From: Aquamicrobium lusatiense
Lineage (GTDB): Bacteria; Pseudomonadota; Alphaproteobacteria; Rhizobiales; Rhizobiaceae
DNA length: 64,000 nt
Assembly: GCF_014201615.1 (NCBI RefSeq)
Contig: NZ_JACHEU010000001.1
Coordinates: 1 to 64,000, forward strand
Reading direction: 5' to 3'
Below, one piece after another: positions 38,194-46,489 of the stretch. The first letter of the stretch is position 1, and every line of letters begins with the position of its first letter. A model generated the notes under the pieces. That model saw only the letters and a program-made list of their open reading frames with translations. It was not told the origin of the DNA and searched no databases. The translations under genes and the position numbers were made by a program.

Positions 38194-39812
38194 TTCTCTA
38201 CCGAAATGGTTTTGACGAAAACGCTGTTGGAAAGGTTCGGCGTTATCCGGATATTTTTGTGCGCCGCGCGGGCCAGCATCTGCGCATGGATCGGCAGATA
38301 GAAGCTCTCGTCCTGCACCACTTTCCAGATTTCAGCGATGGTGGCGTTGCGCTTTTCGATGTCGGCTTCGGAACCCAGCGTGGCGATCTTCGCGTCGATT
38401 TCGGCATTGTTGAAATTGACGGAACTCCACGCGCCGCGCCCTTCGCTGCGGGAATGGACCAGATTGTCGAAGATGTACTGGGAATCGAAGGTCGAGGCGC
38501 CCCAGCCCATCAGGTAGAAATCCGTGTTGCCATTGCCCACCATGGGGAACACCACGCCGGCCGGCTGCACGTCGAGATGCACCTTGATGCCGATCTTCGC
38601 CATCATGCCCACCAGCGCCTGGCAGATGCGCTCATCGTTGACGAAGCTGTCATTGGTGCAGTTGAGCGTCACGGAGAAGCCGTCCCCGTAGCCGGCCTCG
38701 GACATGAGCTGCTTCGCCTTCTCGATGTCGACCGGAGGCAGCTTGCCCATCTCCTCGGTGTAGCCGTTGATGAAGGGTGGAGCAATGGTGCCAAGCGGAA
38801 TGGATTCGCCACGCATGATCGCCTTGCCGATCACCTCGCGGTCGATGGCCATGTTCATGGCATGGCGCACGCGCTTGTCGGCGAAGGGATTGCCCGTGGC
38901 TTCGCCATAGGTGAGCTTGTCGGCACCCATGTTGACGCCGAAGAAGATGGTGCGGTTTTCCGGGCCGCGTACCACGCGCAGATCGGGATTCTGCTCCAGC
39001 TTGGCTATGTCCTGCGGCGGCACGTCCTGGAGGAAGTTCACCTCGCCGCTGATGAGCGCCGAGACGCGCGTGGCAGGCGACTGGATGGGCGTATAAACGA
39101 TGCGGTCGATGTCGAGCGGGAATTCGCCGATGCCCCAGTATTTGTCGTAGGCCACAAGCTCCGTGCGCCGGTCGGCTTCGCGGCTGACAAGCCGGTAAGC
39201 ACCCGTGCCGTTCTCGTTGCGGGCGGCAAAATTCTCCTTGCCCGACTTGAAATCCTGCGGCGCAGCAGCGTCATTTGCTTCCGCCCAGGCACGGTTCATA
39301 ATGAAGATGTTCACCAGATTGTTGACCAGCAGCGGGCTCACGCCCTTCGTGGCTATCCGGACGGTATGCTCGTCGGGCGCAGTCACGGCATCCACTGCGG
39401 TGAGCAGCGAGCGGACGTTGGAAGTATCCGACATGGCGCGCTGAATCGAGAAAACAACATCGTCGGCAGTCAACGGCACACCGTCGTGGAAAGTAACGTC
39501 CGGGCGCAGCGTGAACTCCCAGATGCCCGGCTCATCAGGCAGCATCTTCCATTCGGTGGCCAGAACACCGATCAGCTTGCCATCGTCGGAGCGGGCAACC
39601 AGCGGCTCGTAAATCTGATGGTTGAAGGCATGGGTGATGCCCTCATTGTAAGCGTGCGGATCAAGGGTCTGCACATCCGAACCGCGCGCCCAGTTGAGCG
39701 TTTCGGCGGATACCGGCGCTGCTGCCATCAAAGCAGCAACCGCAGCCGTCGCCAGCAGCGAAAAGAGAGGCCGGCGGCCGGCCGGGCGGGATGCGGGAGA
39801 AGGCTTCTTCAC
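38190..39812 (-). CDS. ABC transporter substrate-binding protein (family 5)
   Basis: A 540-residue periplasmic solute-binding protein with a signal peptide of about 36 residues ending PVSA before ETLNWARGSDVQTLDPH. Family-5 marks are WEFTLRPDVTFHDGVPLTADDVVFS and ADKRVRHAMNMAIDRE. Relatives bind di- or oligopeptides, nickel, glutathione or opines. The start is GTG (39812), supported by GGAGG nine bases upstream; no ATG fits. The ligand may be the substrate of the linked amidohydrolases. Confidence 0.92.
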   Translation of the reverse strand: MKKPSPASRPAGRRPLFSLLATAAVAALMAAAPVSAETLNWARGSDVQTLDPHAYNEGITHAFNHQIYEPLVARSDDGKLIGVLATEWKMLPDEPGIWEFTLRPDVTFHDGVPLTADDVVFSIQRAMSDTSNVRSLLTAVDAVTAPDEHTVRIATKGVSPLLVNNLVNIFIMNRAWAEANDAAAPQDFKSGKENFAARNENGTGAYRLVSREADRRTELVAYDKYWGIGEFPLDIDRIVYTPIQSPATRVSALISGEVNFLQDVPPQDIAKLEQNPDLRVVRGPENRTIFFGVNMGADKLTYGEATGNPFADKRVRHAMNMAIDREVIGKAIMRGESIPLGTIAPPFINGYTEEMGKLPPVDIEKAKQLMSEAGYGDGFSVTLNCTNDSFVNDERICQALVGMMAKIGIKVHLDVQPAGVVFPMVGNGNTDFYLMGWGASTFDSQYIFDNLVHSRSEGRGAWSSVNFNNAEIDAKIATLGSEADIEKRNATIAEIWKVVQDESFYLPIHAQMLARAAHKNIRITPNLSNSVFVKTISVEK

Positions 39813-39882
39813 GATACAGGTCCTCCATTGGCGCGAAAAAGCGCCTCAACATGTTCGGGCTATCAGGAGCGCTTCCGACCGG

Positions 39883-41208
39883 TCAGGCGACGCCGCACCA
39901 GTCGAGAATGCTTGCTGCGAATATTTTTGTTGTCGTCCTGATGGAGTCGACATCCGCCCATTCGTCGGGCGCATGCTGGTTGGCCCCGAAGGGCCCGTAG
40001 CGGATCGGCTGCACGCCGGCGACCGCATAGTGCGCACCGTCGGTCACGCCGATGGAGCCACGCAGCGCGGTCGGCCTGCCGAGGCTGGCGCGGCGCGCGG
40101 TGACGATCTTCACCAGCTCATGATCGGCAGAGGTGTTCATTGGCGGGAAATGCAGATCGTAAAGGTCCCATTTCACTTCGATCGGATTTTCGCGCAGCCA
40201 CGGATCAGTGGCGCAGAAATGGCTGACGAAGGCTTCGAAATCCGCACGAATATCGGCACTCGTCTCATGCGGCATGAATTTGTGGTCGATGTCGATCACC
40301 GCGACGTCGGGAACGATGCCGGGATTGCTCATGATGATCGGCAGTCCATCCTCGCCCAGGCCCGCGCCAATGCGCACCACCCCGACGCCGAAATGATTGA
40401 TGCCGGGCGGCATCATCGGATGGCTCTTCACGCGGGAGTTGGCCGCTTCATAATCCCGCAGCGCCGCAAGGAAACGGGTGGCAAGATCCGCCGCGCTGAT
40501 CGGGGGAGCCTTGGGATTCTCCTGCCATGGCTGCGGATACATACCGGTAAAGCGATAGGCCGAATGACCCTGCCGGCCACGAATGGTGATGCGCAGCCAT
40601 TCCAGACCGCCCTGACTGATGAAAATCTCGTCGCCGCCGGGTTCCGCAATGATGGCGGCAGGGGCCAGATGCCCGGCGCGCACCATGGCTTTCGTGCCCG
40701 AACCGCCGGCTTCCTCGTCAACCACCGAGTGCAGCGACACCCTGCCCCTTAGCGCAATGCCAGCCTCGCGGATGACGCGCAGCGCCTCCACGCAGCAGGC
40801 CATGCCCGCCTTCATATCCATGGTTCCGCGGCCCAGCACCCTGCCGTTGCGCACATCGCCGCAAAATGGACCGTAGCTCCATTCGCGCAGGTCACCCACC
40901 GGCACCACATCGATATGACCGCACAGAATAAGGTCGCGCTCGCCATTGCCGACACTCTCGGTTTGCGCCAGCAGATTGGGACGACCGGGCAGCGCATCGA
41001 AGGTGCTGACGGCGAGATCGCAGCCGGACAGTTCGTCGGCGATCAGCGCCTGGACCTGCGCCTCCCTGCCCGCTTCCGGCTCGTCCTGAAACTTCGGATT
41101 GACGGACGGAATACGCACGAGATCGCTGGTCAGCCCCACGACCCTGTCGGACTTCGCATCCAGACGCGCCCACACGTCGGCAACAGCGCTATCGATCCTG
41201 TCCTGCAT
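39883..41208 (-). CDS. M20 family metallo-deacylase (ArgE/DapE/CPG2-like)
   Basis: A 441-residue co-catalytic zinc hydrolase. Ligands and catalytic residues are visible: His and Asp in LCGHIDVVP, Asp in GRGTMDMKAGMA, the Glu-Glu pair in VVDEEAGG, and a late His in IGVTDGAHYAV. Annotated relatives include acetylornithine deacetylase and succinyl-diaminopimelate desuccinylase, but as the first gene of a transporter operon it more likely deacylates an imported N-acyl amino compound. GGAGGAAAT precedes the ATG. Confidence 0.9.
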   Translation of the reverse strand: MQDRIDSAVADVWARLDAKSDRVVGLTSDLVRIPSVNPKFQDEPEAGREAQVQALIADELSGCDLAVSTFDALPGRPNLLAQTESVGNGERDLILCGHIDVVPVGDLREWSYGPFCGDVRNGRVLGRGTMDMKAGMACCVEALRVIREAGIALRGRVSLHSVVDEEAGGSGTKAMVRAGHLAPAAIIAEPGGDEIFISQGGLEWLRITIRGRQGHSAYRFTGMYPQPWQENPKAPPISAADLATRFLAALRDYEAANSRVKSHPMMPPGINHFGVGVVRIGAGLGEDGLPIIMSNPGIVPDVAVIDIDHKFMPHETSADIRADFEAFVSHFCATDPWLRENPIEVKWDLYDLHFPPMNTSADHELVKIVTARRASLGRPTALRGSIGVTDGAHYAVAGVQPIRYGPFGANQHAPDEWADVDSIRTTTKIFAASILDWCGVA

Positions 41209-41318
41209 ATTTCCTCCACATGGCAGCTGCCATCGCCCGGCTTCAGGGTCCGGCTCATGGTCAGAGGATTGGGCTGTTCTTGCGCGCCCTTTGTGTTCCC
41301 CGGTGCAATCCGCAGATC

Positions 41319-41346
41319 AGTATGGGCACAAATCCGTTTGTGTCAA
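41319..41346 (-). promoter_or_regulatory. Probable sigma-70 promoter of the M20/ABC/RpiR-linked operon
   Basis: Read on the minus strand: TTGACA (41346-41341), a 16-base spacer, and CATACT (41324-41319), about 110 bases before the M20 gene. A perfect 14-base palindrome ATGGCAGCTGCCAT (41220-41233) lies between promoter and ribosome site and could be an operator. Confidence 0.5.
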
Positions 41347-41410
41347 TTAAATTTCACTACTGAGATAAAAATGCATAAAAAATGATTTTATTACATTTTA
41401 GGCGCAGGTT

Positions 41411-42073
41411 TCAGCTGTCACTCCGGGTGGTCGTCAGACGCGCCACGAGATCAGAGAAACGCTCCCCCTGCACGGCGACATGCGTCCGCAAAGCCGCGGC
41501 CGCACCGTTGCTGTCTCCCGACAATATGGCCTTCACGACACGCTCGTGCTCCGCCAGCGAGGTCTCCATCCTGTTGCGCACACGCAATTGCAGGCGGCGA
41601 TAGGGCCGCAGCCTTCTGTGCAGGGCAAGGCACTGCTCCTGCAGGAATCCGTTGTGGCTTGCGGCATAGACGGCTTCATGGAAGACCTCATTGTCGTAAT
41701 AGTAGGCATCCGCATCCCCCGCTTCAGCCGACCGGAGGCAACGACAATGCGCTGCCTCCAGCGCGGCGCGATCATCATCGGTGTAACGCCGTGCCGCATG
41801 TGCTCCAGCCATGGCTTCCAGCTCCGCCATCACCTCGAACATCTCGTAGATGCGATGCGGTGCCGGCTCGACCACAATGGCGCCCCGGCGCGGGCGGATC
41901 TCGATCAGGCCGATTGCGCCCAGCTGTATCAGAGCCTCGCGCACCGGCGTGCGTGAAACTCCGAACCGGGTGGCGAGCTGGGTTTCGTCAAGTCGCCTGC
42001 CGGCAGGAAACTCACCGCTGACGATCCCATTCTCAATCTGATCGCGCAGCTTCTGGACGATGTTTTGCGACAT
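41411..42073 (-). CDS. matR: GntR family regulator MatR (FCD subfamily)
   Basis: A 220-residue FadR-type repressor: winged-helix domain at about 5-75 (LDETQLATRFGVSRTPVREALIQL) and an FCD ligand domain with metal-binding Asp/His positions (AEAGDADAYYYDNEVFHEAVY). It is divergent from matA-matB, the arrangement known for malonate catabolism in Rhizobium leguminosarum bv. trifolii, where MatR represses the genes until malonate or a derivative binds. A perfect palindrome between the genes supports this. Confidence 0.88.
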   Translation of the reverse strand: MSQNIVQKLRDQIENGIVSGEFPAGRRLDETQLATRFGVSRTPVREALIQLGAIGLIEIRPRRGAIVVEPAPHRIYEMFEVMAELEAMAGAHAARRYTDDDRAALEAAHCRCLRSAEAGDADAYYYDNEVFHEAVYAASHNGFLQEQCLALHRRLRPYRRLQLRVRNRMETSLAEHERVVKAILSGDSNGAAAALRTHVAVQGERFSDLVARLTTTRSDS

Positions 42074-42093
42074 GGCACCAATCTGAAAATGCG

Positions 42094-42111
42094 ATTCTTG
42101 TATACAAGAAT
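42094..42111. promoter_or_regulatory. MatR operator, perfect 18-bp palindrome
   Basis: ATTCTTGTA-TACAAGAAT is a perfect palindrome placed 21 bases upstream of matR and directly before a TTGACT (42113-42118) that could be the -35 of matA, with TAGCAT at 42135-42140 as -10. The TTGTATACAA core fits the FCD-GntR consensus and resembles the TCTTGTA/TACACGA site reported for rhizobial MatR. Binding here could block both promoters. Confidence 0.75.
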
Positions 42112-42241
42112 GTTGACTTTGTACGCATGAGGAATAGCATGAATCGAAATTGCAGGAAACCTTGCGTAAAATCAGGCATCCTCACGGGTGCCGGTACTGT
42201 ACGTCATTCAACAGGGCGGACCAGCCACAAAGGGGCCTATA

Positions 42242-43612
42242 ATGGGCAGCTTCTCTTCCTTTCGCGACATGCTCGACGCCATTGCCGAACGCGGTCGCCG
42301 GCTGCTCGGCACGTCGCAGAACCCGAAGCAACGGGTGGCGATGGAGGAGATCGTCCTGCAGTGCGAGCACCTGCTCTCAAGCCGCGGCGAAGCGTCAGGA
42401 CTGGCTCTGGCGCAGGACATTCTCTCCGCATGGAAAGAACTGGATGACGAGGAACAACCCCGGTTCATGCGGGAGTTGCTGACCAGATTCGGCGCCGATG
42501 ATGCCCGTATCGAAAACGCCATCGAAATGTATCGCAGCGACCGCAGTCCGGAGAACCTCGCCGCCCTGCATGAAGCCGCCGAGCCGAAACGGCAGGAGCT
42601 GATCCGTCGGCTCAATGCCGCGCCCGACGGCACCCGCAGCCTCGTGCGGATGCGCGAGAAACTTCTCGGTCTGCTGAAGTCCGAACCGGAACTCAAAGCC
42701 GTGGACTCCGATTTCCAGCATCTCTTCGCTTCCTGGTTCAATCGTGGCTTTCTGCAGCTGCGTTCCATCGACTGGACCACGCCGGCGCATATTCTGGAAA
42801 AGATCATCCGCTATGAAGCGGTTCACGCCATCAATGACTGGAACGAACTGCGCAGCCGTCTCGCCCCCGCAGACCGGCGCTGCTTCGCTTTTTTCCACCC
42901 GCAGCTTTCCGATGATCCGCTGATCTTCGTCGAAGTGGCGCTGACGCGCTCCACGCCCGACAACATCGGCGATCTGCTGGACGAAACACGCGCACCTTTG
43001 AAGCCCGGCGAGGCCAACACTGCGGTCTTCTATTCGATTTCCAACTGTCAGGATGGCCTGCGCGGTATTTCCTTCGGCAATTTCCTGATCAAGCAGGTGG
43101 TTGAGGAACTGCGCCGCGAACATCCTGCGCTGGAAACCTTCGTGACGCTTTCGCCGGTGCCCGGCTTCGCACGCTGGCTGAAATCGGCGGAAGACGAGGA
43201 AAACACCCTCGAACTCTCCCGCCTGCGCGATCATCTCAGCAGTGCCGACTGGCACCGCAACGCGGAAATCATCACGGAAGCCAGTCCGCTGCTTCAGCGG
43301 GCGGCAGCTCATTATTTCCTGACCGCCCGTGCGGCCGGTGGACGGCTGATCGATCCGGTGGCGCGTTTCCATCTCGGCAACGGCGCCCGGCTGGAACGTC
43401 TCAATTTCCCGGGCGACGTGTCGGCCAGAGGATTGCGTGAGTCACACGGGCTGATGGTCAACTACCTTTACAAGCTCGACGACATCGAGCGCAATCACGA
43501 GGCCTATGCCGAACGGGGCGAAGTCGTGGCCTCACCGGAGGTCCGCAAATGGCTTGCCGCCGGCTCGACCGGAAAAACATCTTCCAGGACGCAGGAAAAA
43601 CTGAATGCCTAA
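42242..43612 (+). CDS. matA: Malonyl-CoA decarboxylase
   Basis: Converts malonyl-CoA to acetyl-CoA and CO2. The 456-residue protein has the helical N-terminal domain and a GNAT-like catalytic domain, with the catalytic Ser in FVTLSPVPGFARWL and the catalytic His in DPVARFHLGNGARLERLNF. The family FFHPQLSDDPLIFVEVAL is present. ATG 42242 gives MGSFSSFRDML; an in-frame GTG at 42188 is less likely. It overlaps matB by eight bases. Confidence 0.94.
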   Translation: MGSFSSFRDMLDAIAERGRRLLGTSQNPKQRVAMEEIVLQCEHLLSSRGEASGLALAQDILSAWKELDDEEQPRFMRELLTRFGADDARIENAIEMYRSDRSPENLAALHEAAEPKRQELIRRLNAAPDGTRSLVRMREKLLGLLKSEPELKAVDSDFQHLFASWFNRGFLQLRSIDWTTPAHILEKIIRYEAVHAINDWNELRSRLAPADRRCFAFFHPQLSDDPLIFVEVALTRSTPDNIGDLLDETRAPLKPGEANTAVFYSISNCQDGLRGISFGNFLIKQVVEELRREHPALETFVTLSPVPGFARWLKSAEDEENTLELSRLRDHLSSADWHRNAEIITEASPLLQRAAAHYFLTARAAGGRLIDPVARFHLGNGARLERLNFPGDVSARGLRESHGLMVNYLYKLDDIERNHEAYAERGEVVASPEVRKWLAAGSTGKTSSRTQEKLNA

Positions 43613-45116
43613 CCATCTGTTCCACGCCATTCGCGCTGCCCTGCCGGGACAGGATGCTGTCTTCATCGAAACGCAGGACGGCCGCGTGTGGACCTATGGC
43701 GATATGCTCGGCCAGTCTGCCCGCATTGCGCATGTGCTGACGGAACGTGGCGTGCAGCCGGGAGACCGGGTTGCGGTGCAGGTGGAGAAAAGCGCCGAAT
43801 CCCTGATGCTCTATCTGGCCTGCGTGCGTTGCGGCGCCGTCTACCTGCCGCTCAACACCGGCTATACGGTGGCCGAGCTCGACTATTTCTTCAACGATGC
43901 AAAACCCGCCGTCATCGTCGTTTCCCCCCAAAATGCGGACAGGCTCGCTGAGACGGTGAAGGGCTGCGGCGCAGTTCTGGAGACGCTGGACGATCATGGC
44001 GGCGGCTCGCTCATGGAGAGCGCCAGGGCGGCTGCCACGGATTTCGACGATGTGGAACGCGGCCCTGACGATCTGGCCGCCATCCTCTACACGTCCGGCA
44101 CCACCGGACGCTCCAAGGGCGCCATGCTCAGCCATGACAATCTGTTGTCCAATGCGCTGACGCTGCGCGAAAGCTGGCGCTTCACCGCGCAGGACCGGCT
44201 CATCCACGCCCTGCCGATTTTCCACACGCACGGCCTGTTCGTGGCCACCAATGTCATCCTCGTTTCCGGCGCGTCGATGTTCCTGCTGCCGAAGTTCGAT
44301 GCGGATGCGATCGTCGCGCGCCTCCCGAAGTCGAGCGTTCTGATGGGCGTGCCGACCTTCTATGTGCGCCTTGCGCAGGACGATCGCGTGAACCATGACA
44401 GCACCGCCAACATGCGGCTGTTCATCTCCGGCTCTGCCCCGCTGCTTGCCGAAACGCACGACACCTTCCGCGCCCGCACCGGTCACGCCATACTCGAACG
44501 CTACGGCATGACCGAGACGAACATGAACACCTCCAACCCGTATGACGGCGACCGCATCGCCGGCACGGTCGGCTTCCCCCTGCCCGGCGTCGACATCCGC
44601 GTCGTGGACATGGAAAACGGCGCCGCCCTTCCGGCCGGCGAAACGGGCATGCTGGAAGTCAGGGGGCCGAATGTTTTCAAGGGCTACTGGAACATGCCGG
44701 AGAAAACCAAAGCTGAATTCCGTGACGACGGTTTTTTCATCACCGGCGACCTCGGGCTGATCGACGAACGTGGCTATGTCCATATCGTCGGGCGCGGCAA
44801 GGACCTCGTCATCTCCGGCGGTTACAACATCTACCCCAAGGAGATCGAGAGCGAGATCGACCTGATCGATGGCGTGCTTGAAAGCGCAGTGATCGGGGTG
44901 CCACATGCGGATTTCGGCGAAGGCGTGACTGCCGTGGTGGTGCCGAAGACCGGCGCCGCGCTGAAGGAAGACGAGATCCTGGCCGCGCTCGGCGAACGGC
45001 TTGCTCGCTACAAGCTGCCCAAGCGGGTGCTGTTCGTGGAAGAACTGCCACGCAACACCATGGGCAAGGTGCAGAAGAACCTGCTGCGCGAAGCGTGGAA
45101 GGATCTTTACGCCTGA
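43605..45116 (+). CDS. matB: Malonyl-CoA synthetase
   Basis: Activates malonate with ATP and CoA. A 503-residue ANL-superfamily adenylating enzyme: P-loop LYTSGTTGRSKG at 161-172, YGMTETNMNTSNPYDG (A5 region, typical of MatB), GDLGLIDERGYVHIVGRGKDLVISGG, and catalytic Lys in NTMGKVQKN at the C terminus. With MatA it turns free malonate to acetyl-CoA. No malonate transporter gene adjoins. Confidence 0.94.
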   Translation: MPNHLFHAIRAALPGQDAVFIETQDGRVWTYGDMLGQSARIAHVLTERGVQPGDRVAVQVEKSAESLMLYLACVRCGAVYLPLNTGYTVAELDYFFNDAKPAVIVVSPQNADRLAETVKGCGAVLETLDDHGGGSLMESARAAATDFDDVERGPDDLAAILYTSGTTGRSKGAMLSHDNLLSNALTLRESWRFTAQDRLIHALPIFHTHGLFVATNVILVSGASMFLLPKFDADAIVARLPKSSVLMGVPTFYVRLAQDDRVNHDSTANMRLFISGSAPLLAETHDTFRARTGHAILERYGMTETNMNTSNPYDGDRIAGTVGFPLPGVDIRVVDMENGAALPAGETGMLEVRGPNVFKGYWNMPEKTKAEFRDDGFFITGDLGLIDERGYVHIVGRGKDLVISGGYNIYPKEIESEIDLIDGVLESAVIGVPHADFGEGVTAVVVPKTGAALKEDEILAALGERLARYKLPKRVLFVEELPRNTMGKVQKNLLREAWKDLYA

Positions 45117-45162
45117 TGGCGGAGCACTATCAGCCGCCCCGAACCAGCACCGGCGTGACACC

Positions 45163-45185
45163 ACCGCTGCGCCCGGCGCAGCGGT
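45163..45185. terminator. Perfect hairpin between convergent matB and CelD-type gene
   Basis: ACCGCTGCGCC and GGCGCAGCGGT flank a single C. The 11-bp GC-rich stem lies 46 bases past matB and 14 bases past the convergent gene, so it may end both transcripts. A T-run is missing, which lowers confidence. Confidence 0.5.
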
Positions 45186-45199
45186 TGGATATGGTGGCC

Positions 45200-46489
45200 T
45201 CAGGCCGGCCTCTTGCGGATGAGACGGCGGGCCTTGTCGCGCAGGCCGCGCATGACGTTGCGCGCCTCCCGGTAAAGATGCATCTGCGAGGCTGCCTGTC
45301 GGGCTGCCTTGTCGGCAGCGGGCGTCAGCCCGATGATGAGCGTTCCCATGCGCATCCGCTCGCTCCACAGGCGGCTCATCACCGGATGGTCGGGCACCGC
45401 ACAGGAATCCGTGAACTGGATGTTCGGATCCTCCAGATGCTGACGGGTCACTTCGAGCATCAGCAGGGTTCCGGGGGAGAACGTGGAAAGGCTTTCGTCA
45501 TAGGCCGTCTTCCACGTGTAGGCGACGCCCTGCTCGACGAACACGACAAGACTGGCGATCACACGGCCGTCCAGCGTCAGCGAATGGATGCGGCACATGT
45601 CGCGCTCCGCCAGCCTGTGCACCGCCTCGCGGGCGAAGGCAGCCTGAAACCGATCGACCGTCATGGCCGTGCCCTTGCGGCCCTTCCAGCCGGAGGCCTC
45701 CAGAGCAAGGAAGCTCTCCATGGCCGTGCGCACCTCTTCCGGCCCGCGCGCCACCTCATGCGCAACCGGGCCGAGCTCCTCCAGCCGGCGGCGCAACCGG
45801 CGAAATTCGCGCACGTGATGCGGCCGCAGCGAGGCCTTCAGATAGGCATCTCCCTCCAGTTCGCTGTCGAGAACCGGCCGCTCGACCTCTGCGACTGTGA
45901 TCAGGGAAAGCTGACGGGTTTCCGCTACCGAGCGCAGCACACGCGCCATCTGCCCTTCGAGGCGCATGTCGGGCAGCACCAGAACCTGCGGCAGTTGCAG
46001 ATGCCGGCGTGACAGGATGGCGAGGCAATCCTCCACCACGCCCAGCGGATCGTCATAGTCCACCAGCGGCGTGCCGACCGGCCCGAACGGGTTCGACCAT
46101 GCCCGCATCACCGGCACCGAGAACGGTACGTTCGGACGCTCCACCGAAAACGGCATCAAAAACCGCAGCCGCGATCGATGCTCGTCGCCGTCCCGGATCA
46201 CCGCCAGACGCACTTCGCGATCCTCCAGCCTCGGCATCGCCGGAGCCAGAAAGCGCGGATTGAAGAAGATATTGGGCTCGATGGCGCGGGCAACGAGGTG
46301 ATCAAGTTCCTCGACCAGTTCAAAGCCCGCATTCGCAGGATAGATGGCAAGCGTACGCTGCGGGCGCCGGTTGGTGAGCAATTCGAGCTGCGAAGGATCG
46401 GTGCCCTCACGCACCAGCCCGGCAAGCTCCGAGACCAGCGTGCCGGCCGGCCCCCCGCTTGCCTCCTCGATCAGCGGAACAGCAGCCAT
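45200..46489 (-). CDS. CelD/BioF2-type GNAT acetyltransferase
   Basis: A 429-residue protein of the FemAB-like GNAT group (Acetyltransf_6), often found in polysaccharide loci. The core is in the C-terminal half: ALEASGWKGRKGTAM, HSLTLDGRVIASLVVFVEQGVAYTWKTAYDE and SPGTLLMLEV. It would acylate a sugar or an amino group of an envelope component. The ATG shares its first A with the TAA stop of the flippase gene, so the pair is coupled. Confidence 0.82.
   Translation of the reverse strand: MAAVPLIEEASGGPAGTLVSELAGLVREGTDPSQLELLTNRRPQRTLAIYPANAGFELVEELDHLVARAIEPNIFFNPRFLAPAMPRLEDREVRLAVIRDGDEHRSRLRFLMPFSVERPNVPFSVPVMRAWSNPFGPVGTPLVDYDDPLGVVEDCLAILSRRHLQLPQVLVLPDMRLEGQMARVLRSVAETRQLSLITVAEVERPVLDSELEGDAYLKASLRPHHVREFRRLRRRLEELGPVAHEVARGPEEVRTAMESFLALEASGWKGRKGTAMTVDRFQAAFAREAVHRLAERDMCRIHSLTLDGRVIASLVVFVEQGVAYTWKTAYDESLSTFSPGTLLMLEVTRQHLEDPNIQFTDSCAVPDHPVMSRLWSERMRMGTLIIGLTPAADKAARQAASQMHLYREARNVMRGLRDKARRLIRKRPA

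Noticed and set aside
43458..45368. A minus-strand open frame of over 600 codons opposite matB
   Set aside because: Shadow of a gene with complete adenylation motifs; no independent support.
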